Shown piece after piece: positions 28,116 to 35,887 of a stretch of DNA of 64,000 nt (its first letter is position 1; each line of letters opens with the position of its first letter). The notes under the pieces were generated by a model. That model was not told the origin of the DNA. It was given only the letters and a program-made list of their open reading frames with translations, and searched no databases. Source of the stretch: Zobellia galactanivorans (GTDB lineage: Bacteria > Bacteroidota > Bacteroidia > Flavobacteriales > Flavobacteriaceae); the NCBI RefSeq assembly GCF_000973105.1, contig NC_015844.1, positions 3,964,501 to 4,028,500 of the forward strand. Direction: 5' to 3'. The translations under genes were made by a program, and so were the position numbers.

Positions 28116-28187
28116 TTTTTGGGCAAAAAAAGTATCACTTTAGGTAGATTATAAGGTGGTTTTCAAAAACATGAGCGTTTAATTTTG
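28116..28187 (+). promoter_or_regulatory. Operator plus -7 box of the fucose catabolic operon (site C)
   Basis: GGGCAAAAAAAGTAT at 28121-28135, seven bases (CACTTTA), then GGTA at 28143-28146, and a perfect TAnnTTTG box (TAATTTTG) at 28180-28187. The key C is at 28124, 56 bp before the box, as in sites A and B. The first 20 bases (28116-28135) are identical to site A. The transcript should begin just before the fuconate dehydratase ATG at 28207. The rest of the 27920-28206 gap holds only the terminator. Confidence 0.75.
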
Positions 28188-28206
28188 CGCTGTTAATATA
28201 GAATTT

Positions 28207-29532
28207 ATGTCAAAGAAGATAACAATTACGGGGGTCGAAATCAAAGATGTCCGTTTTCCAACGAGTAAGTCCCTAGATGGTTCCGATGCCATGAATCCTG
28301 ATCCGGATTACTCCGCGGCCTATGTAATATTAAAGACCGATTCCGAGAACGGCCTCGAAGGTCACGGTTTGACGTTTACCATCGGGAGGGGCAATGAGTT
28401 ATGTGCGGCTGCCATCCAATCCTTAGCGCCTTTGGTCGTCGGAAAAACACTGGAAAGTTTTACGGCCGATATGGGTGCCTTTTGGAAAATGATTACGGGC
28501 GATAGCCAATTGAGATGGCTCGGGCCGGAAAAAGGGGTCATACATTTGGCTACCGGAGCCGTGGTCAATGCCGTATGGGATCTATACGCCAAGGCGGAAG
28601 GGAAGCCCTTGTGGAAATTGTTGGCCGACATGACTCCCGAAGAGTTGGTTCGTTGCGTTGATTTTACCTATATAACCGATGCGGTCACGCCAGAAGAGGC
28701 CTTGGCCATGCTAAAGAAAAATGAAGGAACAAAGCAAGAACGTATAGCCCGTTTGAAAGCGTCGGGTTATCCCGCCTATACTACTTCTGCAGGATGGCTG
28801 GGCTATTCCGATGATAAGATGCGTAGGCTTTGTCGGGAAGCAAAGGCAGCAGGTTTCGACCATATGAAAATCAAGGTCGGTTCGGATTTGCAAGATGATA
28901 TGCGCCGTGCGGCCATCATTCGTGAAGAAATTGGGAGCGAGCTACGGTTAATGATGGATGCCAACCAAAAATGGGATGTGGACGAAGCTATCGAAAATAT
29001 GGCCGAACTGAAAAAATTCGACCCATATTGGATTGAAGAACCTACAAGTCCTGATGATATTTTAGGGCATGCCAAGATAGCCAAGGCGGTAGCGCCTATT
29101 AAAGTGGCTACGGGCGAGCACTGTCAGAACAGGGTGATGTTCAAGCAATTGATGCAGGCCAATGCCATAGGAATATGCCAGATAGATAGCTGTAGGGTAG
29201 GGGGCGTCAATGAAATATTGGCCATCCTTTTCATGGCGGCTAAATTCAATATTCCGGTTTGCCCGCATGCAGGGGGAGTCGGACTCTGTGAATATGTACA
29301 GCATTTGTCAATGATCGACTATATTGCCATAAGCGGTTCCTTGGAAAATCGTATTATTGAATTTGTAGACCATTTGCACGAACATTTTTTTGATCCTGTA
29401 GTTATCAAAAATGGGGCGTATATGCCACCTAGCATGGCTGGTTATAGTATTACTATGAAACCCGGATCCTTGGCGGAGTACAGCTTTCCGAACGGGAGTT
29501 ATTGGGAAAAGGAATTAAGCACAACATTATAA
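28207..29532 (+). CDS. L-fuconate dehydratase (enolase superfamily)
   Basis: 441 residues, usual length for this enzyme. Enolase-superfamily residues: the Lys-x-Lys pair in HMKIKVG (221 and 223), metal ligands Asp251 (MMDANQKWD) and Glu277 (WIEEP), Glu304-His305 in ATGEHCQNR, and the CQIDSCRVGGVNE segment. Dehydrates L-fuconate to 2-keto-3-deoxy-L-fuconate in the cytosol. First gene of the operon that carries the following reductase, hydrolase, fucose dehydrogenase, permease and lactate dehydrogenase; 7 bp to the next gene. Confidence 0.93.
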   Translation: MSKKITITGVEIKDVRFPTSKSLDGSDAMNPDPDYSAAYVILKTDSENGLEGHGLTFTIGRGNELCAAAIQSLAPLVVGKTLESFTADMGAFWKMITGDSQLRWLGPEKGVIHLATGAVVNAVWDLYAKAEGKPLWKLLADMTPEELVRCVDFTYITDAVTPEEALAMLKKNEGTKQERIARLKASGYPAYTTSAGWLGYSDDKMRRLCREAKAAGFDHMKIKVGSDLQDDMRRAAIIREEIGSELRLMMDANQKWDVDEAIENMAELKKFDPYWIEEPTSPDDILGHAKIAKAVAPIKVATGEHCQNRVMFKQLMQANAIGICQIDSCRVGGVNEILAILFMAAKFNIPVCPHAGGVGLCEYVQHLSMIDYIAISGSLENRIIEFVDHLHEHFFDPVVIKNGAYMPPSMAGYSITMKPGSLAEYSFPNGSYWEKELSTTL

Positions 29533-29539
29533 AATACCT

Positions 29540-30316
29540 ATGAAATTTAGTTTAAAGGATAAATCGGCAGTGGTTACCGGTGGCGGTAGCGGTATAGGCA
29601 GGGCCATTTGCTTGGCCCTTGCCGAACAAGGTGCTATTCTTCATATTTTGGAGATGCACCAAGAAAATGCAAAGGAAACCGCAACACTTATTGAAGATAT
29701 GGGCGGTATGGCCTATACCTATAGCTGCAATGTGGCGGCCCAGAAAGAGGTAGTTGCCGCATTTGAGGCCATAACGGCAGAAAGCCCCATAGATATTCTG
29801 ATCAATAATGCGGGTATTGCCCACATCGGAAACTTAGAAAACTGTAAGGAAGAAGATTTAGATCGCTTGTACGATGTAAATATCAAAGGGGTGTACAATT
29901 GTATGTATGCCGGTATTGATTCATTAAAGAAGACCAAAGGGGTAATCATCAATATGGCCTCTATAGCTTCATCGGTAGGGATCAACGATAGGTTTGCCTA
30001 TTCCATGACCAAGGGCGCGGTATTGACCATGACGTATTCCGTGGCCAAAGACTATTTAAATGATGGCATTAGGTGTAACTGTATTTCCCCAGGTAGGGTA
30101 CACACGCCTTTTGTGGATGGATTTATTAATAAGAATTACCCCGGTCGGGAAAAGGAAATTTTTGAAAAGCTCTCTAAAACCCAGCCTATTGGTAGAATGG
30201 GGAGACCTGAGGAGGTCGCCAATTTAGCCGTATACCTTTGCTCGGAAGAGGCTTCGTTTATTACGGGAACTAATTTCCCAATAGATGGGGGATTTGTTAC
30301 CTTAAACGGTTCGTAG
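29540..30316 (+). CDS. SDR, probable 2-keto-3-deoxy-L-fuconate dehydrogenase
   Basis: 258-residue classical SDR: GGGSGIG (15-21), NNAG at about 92, catalytic YSMTK. Context names the role: it lies between the fuconate dehydratase and a fumarylacetoacetate-hydrolase-family gene, the arrangement of the oxidative fucose route in which the 4-hydroxyl of 2-keto-3-deoxy-fuconate is oxidised to the 2,4-diketo acid. An equal structural fit to other sugar SDRs exists, so the assignment rests on context. Confidence 0.8.
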   Translation: MKFSLKDKSAVVTGGGSGIGRAICLALAEQGAILHILEMHQENAKETATLIEDMGGMAYTYSCNVAAQKEVVAAFEAITAESPIDILINNAGIAHIGNLENCKEEDLDRLYDVNIKGVYNCMYAGIDSLKKTKGVIINMASIASSVGINDRFAYSMTKGAVLTMTYSVAKDYLNDGIRCNCISPGRVHTPFVDGFINKNYPGREKEIFEKLSKTQPIGRMGRPEEVANLAVYLCSEEASFITGTNFPIDGGFVTLNGS

Positions 30317-30370
30317 TAAAAACGGGATCAAAACAATAAATATACAGACGTATTAAAATATAAATTACCT

Positions 30371-31225
30371 ATGAAATTAATAAGATTTGGAAGTATAGGG
30401 GCTGAAAAACCCGGAGTGCAATTGGATAACGGTACACGCTTGGATGTTTCCGAATTCGTACCGGAGTACAACGAAGATTTTTTTGGTGGCGATGGCATAG
30501 AAAAACTGGCCGAATGGTTGGAAAGAAACGAAAGAAACTGTCCCGTAATTTCTAATGATGTGCGTTTGGGATCGCCTTTGGTACGCCCTTCAAAAATCGT
30601 ATGTGTGGGCTTAAATTATGCCAAGCACGCAGCGGAAAGTGGAATGGCCATACCCAAAGAACCTGTTCTTTTCTTCAAATCGACGTCGGCCATTGTAGGT
30701 CCGAACGATGATGTGATCATTCCTAAGAATAGTGAAAAAACCGACTGGGAAGTAGAATTGGCGGTTGTTATCGGAAAGAAGGCTTCCTATGTAGAGGAAA
30801 AAAATGCTTTAGACCATGTGGCCGGCTATGTACTGCACAACGATTACAGTGAGCGCGCTTTTCAAATAGAGAAAGAAGGACAATGGTGTAAAGGAAAGGG
30901 ATGTGATACGTTTGCCCCCATAGGTCCGTTTATCGCAACAGCGGATGAGATCAAAAACCCCAATGACCTTGACTTATGGTTGAAGTTAAATGGTGAAACC
31001 CTTCAAGACAGCAACACCTCCGATTTTATTTTCAACGTACAGGAAGTGGTCAGTTATATCAGTCAGTATATGACCTTGTTGCCCGGGGATATTATTTCCA
31101 CAGGAACGCCTTCGGGTGTAGGCCTAGGGTTTAACCCTCCTAAATACATCAAGGAAGGCGATGTGGTAGAACTTGGTATCGAAGGATTGGGAAGCTCTAA
31201 ACAACACGTAAAGGCATACAAATAG
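30371..31225 (+). CDS. FAH-family hydrolase, probable 2,4-diketo-3-deoxy-L-fuconate hydrolase
   Basis: 284 residues. The C-terminal fumarylacetoacetate-hydrolase domain shows VGLNYAKHAAES, a metal-binding DWEVELAVVIGK (Glu/Glu/Asp ligand region), GYVLHNDYSERAFQ and STGTPSGVGLG. In the non-phosphorylated fucose pathway this enzyme splits the diketo acid into pyruvate and L-lactate, which explains the L-lactate dehydrogenase at the end of the operon. 54 bp after the SDR gene and 7 bp before the next. Confidence 0.88.
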   Translation: MKLIRFGSIGAEKPGVQLDNGTRLDVSEFVPEYNEDFFGGDGIEKLAEWLERNERNCPVISNDVRLGSPLVRPSKIVCVGLNYAKHAAESGMAIPKEPVLFFKSTSAIVGPNDDVIIPKNSEKTDWEVELAVVIGKKASYVEEKNALDHVAGYVLHNDYSERAFQIEKEGQWCKGKGCDTFAPIGPFIATADEIKNPNDLDLWLKLNGETLQDSNTSDFIFNVQEVVSYISQYMTLLPGDIISTGTPSGVGLGFNPPKYIKEGDVVELGIEGLGSSKQHVKAYK

Positions 31226-31232
31226 CGGGAAG

Positions 31233-32018
31233 ATGGACTTGAACTTGAAGGATAAGGTCATAATTGTAACCGGTGGTTCAAAGGGAATCGGTCTCGCCGT
31301 TAGTCAGGTGCTATCAAAAGAAGGGGCCATTCCCTTTATCATTGGGAGAAACAAACCGAGTATCATTGCGGTGGCCGAAGAAATTGAAAAAAGTGGTGGA
31401 CAAGTAGGGTTTGCCTTTGCCGAGTTAACAGATCCGGAACAATGTAAAGCGGCCGTAGGGCAGGTAGTTTCTACCTTCGGAAGAATCGACGGTCTTGTGA
31501 ATAATGCAGGCGTAAATGACGGGGTCGGCTTGGAAAACGGCAATTACAAAGACTTTATGGCTTCTTTGCACAAGAATTTGGTGCATTATTACCTCATGGC
31601 GCAATATGCGCTTCCCGAGCTTAAAAAGAGCAAGGGGGCCATTGTGAACATAGGGTCTAAAACATCTTTTACCGGACAGGGAGGAACATCGGGTTATGCG
31701 GCTTCCAATGGAGGTCGAAATGCCCTTACCAGGGAATGGGCCATAGAACTCCTGCCCTATGAAATAAGGGTAAATGCCGTAATTGTGGCAGAGTGCTATA
31801 CGCCCTTGTACGAAAAATGGATCGGTACATTTTCCGAACCCGAAAAGAAATTAAAGGACATTACGGATAAGATTCCACTGGGCAATCGTATGACGACAAC
31901 GACGGAAATAGCCAATACGGCCGTTTTTCTATTGTCGGAACTATCGAGCCATACTACAGGACAGTTAATTTTTGTGGATGGGGGATATACACACTTGGAT
32001 AGGGCAATAACAGCATAA
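31233..32018 (+). CDS. SDR, probable L-fucose dehydrogenase, catalytic Lys replaced by Asn
   Basis: 261 residues. GGSKGIG (14-20), NNAG (90-93) and Ser142 are in place, and the ending TTGQLIFVDGGYTHLDRA is that of the L-fucose dehydrogenase group. The active-site Tyr155 is kept, but the YxxxK lysine is Asn159 (codon AAT at 31707-31709) in SGYAASNGGRNALTREWA. That would normally cripple an SDR, so either another residue substitutes or the enzyme is altered. Role: oxidises L-fucose to the lactone that gives L-fuconate. 8 bp after the hydrolase and 8 bp before fucP. Confidence 0.8.
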   Translation: MDLNLKDKVIIVTGGSKGIGLAVSQVLSKEGAIPFIIGRNKPSIIAVAEEIEKSGGQVGFAFAELTDPEQCKAAVGQVVSTFGRIDGLVNNAGVNDGVGLENGNYKDFMASLHKNLVHYYLMAQYALPELKKSKGAIVNIGSKTSFTGQGGTSGYAASNGGRNALTREWAIELLPYEIRVNAVIVAECYTPLYEKWIGTFSEPEKKLKDITDKIPLGNRMTTTTEIANTAVFLLSELSSHTTGQLIFVDGGYTHLDRAITA

Positions 32019-32026
32019 CAAACCAC

Positions 32027-33346
32027 ATGAAAAGCGAACAAAAAATACCGGTAGTAGCCAAGGAAATTCTTTTTCCTTTTTTATTGATTACGTCTTTATT
32101 TGCCCTTTGGGGTTTTGCGAATGATATTACCAATCCTATGGTAGCCGCGTTTAAAAGAATATTGGAACTGAACAATACACAGGCTTCCTGGGTACAGGCC
32201 GCTTTTTACGGAGGCTATTTTACCATGGCATTGCCCGCAGCGTATGTGGTGAAAAAGTTCAGTTATAAAGTCGGTATTTTGGTGGGTCTTGCCCTATATG
32301 CGGTAGGGGCCCTTATGTTCTATCCCGCAGCGGCCATGGAGAACTATCTGTTCTTTCTTTTGGCGTTATATGTGCTGACCTTTGGACTTGCCTTTCTCGA
32401 AACTACGGCCAACCCTTATATCTTGGCCATGGGAGCGGAGGAAACCGCAACCTTGCGCTTGAACCTCGCACAGGCCTTTAACCCCTTGGGGGCACTTTCC
32501 GGCCTGTTCGTGGCCCAGTTTTTTATTCTGGGGGCCCTACAGTCGGACGATATGGCCGAAGATGGGTCCTATATTTATGAAACACTATCGGAATCGGCAA
32601 AGGCCGCCGTCAAGACTTCGGATCTAATGGTCATCAGAAACCCCTATGTAGGCTTGGGGCTCTTCGTGATTTTTATGTTCGTCGTCATTGCCATGGTTAA
32701 AATGCCGGAAGGCAAAAAGGAAAATCAAGTAGGCTTAAGGGAGTCTATTAAAAGGATTTTTAGAAAGGAACGCTTTGTGGGGGGAATGCTCACCCAAATG
32801 TTTTATGTCGGTGCCCAGATCATGTGTTGGACCTATATTTACCAGTATGCCGAAAACATTGGTATAAACAATAGGGATGCCGTAAACTACGCCTACGCCG
32901 CCTTGGTGATTTTTCTGATCAGTCGCTTTTTGTGTACCTATCTCTTAAAATTCATCAACTCGGGAAGATTGCTGATGATGCTCTCCCTTTTGGCGATTCT
33001 CTTCTGTGCGGGAACTATCTTTATACAGGGTGAAATCGGACTATATTCCTTGGTCATGGTGTCTTTTTGCATGTCTTTGATGTTCCCGACGATTTACGGA
33101 ATTGCCTTGACAGGACTGGGAGACGATGCCAAATCGGCCTCTGCGTTTTTGGTGATGGCCATTGTAGGTGGGGCATTTATGCCCATGTTACAGGGACTAA
33201 TATTGGACATTGGCGGATCGGGATATAGCGATGTACGTATACTGGGGGTCCCAGAGGTGAATTTCTCCTTTGTACTTCCTATGCTCTGCTTTTTTGTGGT
33301 AGCCTTTTATGGTCACAGGGCGTATAAAAAATACGATTTAGAATAG
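32027..33346 (+). CDS. fucP: L-fucose:H+ symporter, MFS (FucP-like)
   Basis: 439 residues and about twelve membrane segments. The FucP/GluP-type signature is clear: LFALWGFANDITNPMVAAF in TM1 and ETTANPYILAMG in TM4, with LNLAQAFNPLGAL. Imports L-fucose across the inner membrane with protons. It is the fifth gene of the catabolic operon, so free fucose released by the GH29 enzymes can be taken up and oxidised. A hairpin separates it from the lactate dehydrogenase gene. Confidence 0.93.
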   Translation: MKSEQKIPVVAKEILFPFLLITSLFALWGFANDITNPMVAAFKRILELNNTQASWVQAAFYGGYFTMALPAAYVVKKFSYKVGILVGLALYAVGALMFYPAAAMENYLFFLLALYVLTFGLAFLETTANPYILAMGAEETATLRLNLAQAFNPLGALSGLFVAQFFILGALQSDDMAEDGSYIYETLSESAKAAVKTSDLMVIRNPYVGLGLFVIFMFVVIAMVKMPEGKKENQVGLRESIKRIFRKERFVGGMLTQMFYVGAQIMCWTYIYQYAENIGINNRDAVNYAYAALVIFLISRFLCTYLLKFINSGRLLMMLSLLAILFCAGTIFIQGEIGLYSLVMVSFCMSLMFPTIYGIALTGLGDDAKSASAFLVMAIVGGAFMPMLQGLILDIGGSGYSDVRILGVPEVNFSFVLPMLCFFVVAFYGHRAYKKYDLE

Positions 33347-33371
33347 TATTTATTTTGAAATAAAATTTGGG

Positions 33372-33394
33372 CGGCACCTATTAAAGAGGTGCCG
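33372..33394 (+). terminator. Hairpin between fucP and lactate dehydrogenase gene
   Basis: CGGCACCT (33372-33379) and AGGTGCCG (33387-33394) pair perfectly with a 7-base loop; only TTTC follows. It may act as a partial terminator or as a stabilising element setting lower expression of the last gene. Confidence 0.5.
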
Positions 33395-33415
33395 TTTCAC
33401 ATAGCACATACTACA

Positions 33416-34585
33416 ATGGGAAAAAAAATAGCAAAAGGCTTTGATGCGCGTTATCCTTCCATAAGCGACCTGAGAAATAGGGCGATGGAGAAGATGCCGA
33501 AATTCGCTTTTGAATACTTGGATGGCGGATGCAACGAAGATGTCAATCTCATTAAGAATACCGCAGAAATCCGTGAGGTGGAACTCTTGCCGTATTATCT
33601 CAGCAAGCACACCGAATCTGTCATGAAAACCGAAATTTTCGGTCATACCTACGATGCCCCTTTTGGTATAGCACCGGTCGGTCTGCAAGGATTGATGTGG
33701 CCCAATGCCCCTGAAATTTTGGCGAAAGCGGCATTTGAACACAACGTTCCCTTTGTGTTGAGTACGGTAAGTACCAGTAGTATTGAACGCATTTCGGAGA
33801 TTACGGAAGGCCAAGCCTGGTTTCAGTTGTACCACCCTACGGAGAATTCCTTGCGGGACGATATTATCAGAAGGGCTGCCGTGGCGGAATGCCCGGTTCT
33901 CGTTATTCTCTGCGATGTGCCTACCTTTGGTTTTAGACCAAGGGACATTAGAAACGGATTGGCCATGCCTCCTAAAATGTCATTGAAAAATATACTTCAA
34001 ATTATGGGTAAACCGGAATGGGCAATGAAAACCCTTATTCACGGTCAACCAAATTTTGAGACCTTAAAACCCTATATGCCCAAAGGTTTGGATTTAAAGC
34101 AATTGGGAAAATTTATGGATCAGACCTTTTCGGGACGATTGAACGAAGAGAAGATCAAGCCCATTCGCGATATGTGGAAAGGCAAGTTGGTCTTAAAGGG
34201 TGTAGCCAATGAAGCCGATGTGGAAAAAGCCTTACGTTTAGGTATCGATGGGGTCATTGTGTCCAATCACGGGGGAAGACAATTGGATGCCGGCGAATCT
34301 ACCATAAAACCATTGTCTAGAATAGCGGAAAAATACGGCGACCAGCTAACGGTAATGATGGATAGCGGCATACGTTCCGGTCCCGATGTGGCCCGGGCAT
34401 TGGCCAGTGGGGCCAAGTTTACCTTTATGGGACGCTCCTTCATGTACGGTGTTGGTGCTTTGGGCAACAATGGAGGTAACCACACCATATCGTTGCTTAA
34501 AACCGAATTACAACAGGTTATGGAGCAGATCTGTTGTGAGCGTGTAGAAGATTTTCCCAAGCATTTGATCAAAGGAAAGGCTTAG
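33416..34585 (+). CDS. lldD: FMN-dependent alpha-hydroxy-acid dehydrogenase, probable L-lactate dehydrogenase
   Basis: 389 residues from ATG 33416; the in-frame GTG at 33389 lies inside the hairpin and is unlikely. The family pattern is complete: FEYLDGGCNEDVNL, APVGLQGLMWPNAPEILAKAA, WFQLYHP, and the C-terminal LVLKGVANEADVEKA, GVIVSNHGGRQLD and MDSGIRSGPDVARALA with the active His-Gly-Gly-Arg. It would oxidise the L-lactate made by the fucose route to pyruvate, feeding electrons to quinone. Ends 17 bp before a convergent lipoprotein gene, closing the locus. Confidence 0.88.
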   Translation: MGKKIAKGFDARYPSISDLRNRAMEKMPKFAFEYLDGGCNEDVNLIKNTAEIREVELLPYYLSKHTESVMKTEIFGHTYDAPFGIAPVGLQGLMWPNAPEILAKAAFEHNVPFVLSTVSTSSIERISEITEGQAWFQLYHPTENSLRDDIIRRAAVAECPVLVILCDVPTFGFRPRDIRNGLAMPPKMSLKNILQIMGKPEWAMKTLIHGQPNFETLKPYMPKGLDLKQLGKFMDQTFSGRLNEEKIKPIRDMWKGKLVLKGVANEADVEKALRLGIDGVIVSNHGGRQLDAGESTIKPLSRIAEKYGDQLTVMMDSGIRSGPDVARALASGAKFTFMGRSFMYGVGALGNNGGNHTISLLKTELQQVMEQICCERVEDFPKHLIKGKA

Positions 34586-34602
34586 AAAAGGGCCTAAGAT
34601 GG

Positions 34603-35238
34603 TTATTTTTCTTTTCTAAAGATCAAATCTTGTTCTTCCATGGCGAGAACAATAAGTTTTATGTAGTCATCTACGGTTTTTTCAATGTTCGTAGGGTCGG
34701 TGACATCGATGCTGCCACGCCAGATCATTGACCGATCTTTGCCTTCACAAATACAGTAGAGGGTAGTTTCTGCGTGATAGACGTCAAATTTTTCGTAGTA
34801 GTCGTCATCGTAATAGATGTCTTGGTTCCTAAGGTAATCATCATTGAACCGCCCTTTATAGTTATCCAATTTTGCGAGGGTACGCAAAAAACTTTCCCGG
34901 TTTTCAGACCCCGTAACTTTGGTAAATAGAATGGCGTCAAAATCTTTGTCCAAGAGGCTTTGTTCAACGTCATCAAGTTCTTTTTCCGTTTTTTTCGAGT
35001 CGGTAAACGATACATCAAAAACATCAAGGCTTCGCATGGCCTCCACATTCCGCTTGTCAAATTCTTTTTGAAGCTTGGTCTCGAAACGCTCCCTTGCGTT
35101 TTCATTTTGGGTCATCCCCACAATGAGCACCTTTTGGGCGTCGAACAAAACAATGTCGGGGTTTTTCCAATTTTCGACCAAGCTGGTCGAAGAACAGCTG
35201 ACAAAAAGGACTAAGAGTAGTATCGATAGTTTTTTCAT
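34603..35238 (-). CDS. Small lipoprotein of unknown function (DUF4136-like region possible)
   Basis: 211 residues if the ATG at 35238 is used (MKKLSILLLVLFVSC gives a clean lipobox); a longer reading from 35289 adds 17 non-signal residues and is rejected. The mature part has an acidic region with DDDYYEKFDVYHAETTLY and WRGSIDVTDP, as in small outer-membrane lipoproteins that gather near stress genes. Upstream lies a TGAC-N4-ATCA palindrome, so it may belong to the Crp/Fnr-type regulon of this block. No function can be assigned. Confidence 0.75.
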   Translation of the reverse strand: MKKLSILLLVLFVSCSSTSLVENWKNPDIVLFDAQKVLIVGMTQNENARERFETKLQKEFDKRNVEAMRSLDVFDVSFTDSKKTEKELDDVEQSLLDKDFDAILFTKVTGSENRESFLRTLAKLDNYKGRFNDDYLRNQDIYYDDDYYEKFDVYHAETTLYCICEGKDRSMIWRGSIDVTDPTNIEKTVDDYIKLIVLAMEEQDLIFRKEK

Positions 35239-35310
35239 AAACGTATTTTTCTTCAATTGTCCAGCGTATGATAAGACTTGATGCCCCATATCCCACTAAA
35301 AGAATCGCAC

Positions 35311-35353
35311 ACAAGGTATAAGTTCTAGGAGTGGATAAAAATGACAATTATCA
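35311..35353 (-). promoter_or_regulatory. Crp/Fnr-type site and -7 box for the lipoprotein gene
   Basis: TGACAATTATCA at 35342-35353 fits TGAY-N4-RTCA; its centre (35347.5) is 33 bp from a -7-like box read on the minus strand as TACCTTGT (35311-35318, matching at TA and TT). This is the weakest of the six promoters. Confidence 0.45.
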
Positions 35354-35387
35354 GTTCTTGAACTAAACTAAGATACATTAAATCGTT

Positions 35388-35819
35388 TTAAGGTTTGCGT
35401 TTTTTCAGTATCGTACCCGCATAGCTGAAGATATCGGTCTTTAAACCACCAAAACTTGTCGTGCAGAAATCGACCTCGAATTGCAGGCGTTCATGCCGTC
35501 TATAGAAAGCTATGTCAAAAGGTGCGGTGTTACATTCCAAGATTCCGCCCAACATGTTTTCGTGTTTGTAGATTTGGTCCTGAATTTTCTTCACGGCGCC
35601 TTCTATATTTTGTAGGCCACTTTTGTGGTTTTGTAGGCGATCGAACAAGATAGGGGTATCGGGTTCAAAAACGTATGAATCCAATAGATGTTCCATAAAG
35701 GCAATTTCATCTTCTAAAAATCTAAGACTCGATTTCCATTGCTGAATTTCCCTAAAGAGTTCCCCTTCTTTTTTCTGCTGTGTCCAGCGCGATGTAGAGG
35801 TTTCGGTTATTGTTGTCAT
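35388..35819 (-). CDS. Hypothetical coiled-coil protein
   Basis: 143 residues from ATG 35819 (MTTITETSTSRW). ATGs at 35828 and 35864 are in frame, but the predicted promoter puts the transcript start near 35831, which favours 35819. The central part (residues about 20-90: GELFREIQQWKSSLRFLEDEIAFMEHLL, HKSGLQNIEGAVKKIQDQIYKHENM) is helical with a coiled-coil heptad look, resembling small cytosolic proteins seen near UspA genes. Function unknown. Confidence 0.7.
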   Translation of the reverse strand: MTTITETSTSRWTQQKKEGELFREIQQWKSSLRFLEDEIAFMEHLLDSYVFEPDTPILFDRLQNHKSGLQNIEGAVKKIQDQIYKHENMLGGILECNTAPFDIAFYRRHERLQFEVDFCTTSFGGLKTDIFSYAGTILKKRKP

Positions 35820-35835
35820 AGTTTCCATATATAAG

Positions 35836-35880
35836 CGAATATAGGTGCGGTGGTACGCAGACACAATGACCTAGGTCATT
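35836..35880 (-). promoter_or_regulatory. Perfect 16-bp Crp/Fnr-type palindrome and -7 box
   Basis: AATGACCTAGGTCATT at 35865-35880 is a perfect palindrome of the TGAC-N4-GTCA kind. Its centre is 33 bp from a box reading TATATTCG on the minus strand (35836-35843, one mismatch to TAnnTTTG). This is the class II geometry expected for an activator centred about 41 bp before the transcript start. Confidence 0.65.
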
Positions 35881-35887
35881 TAGGGGA

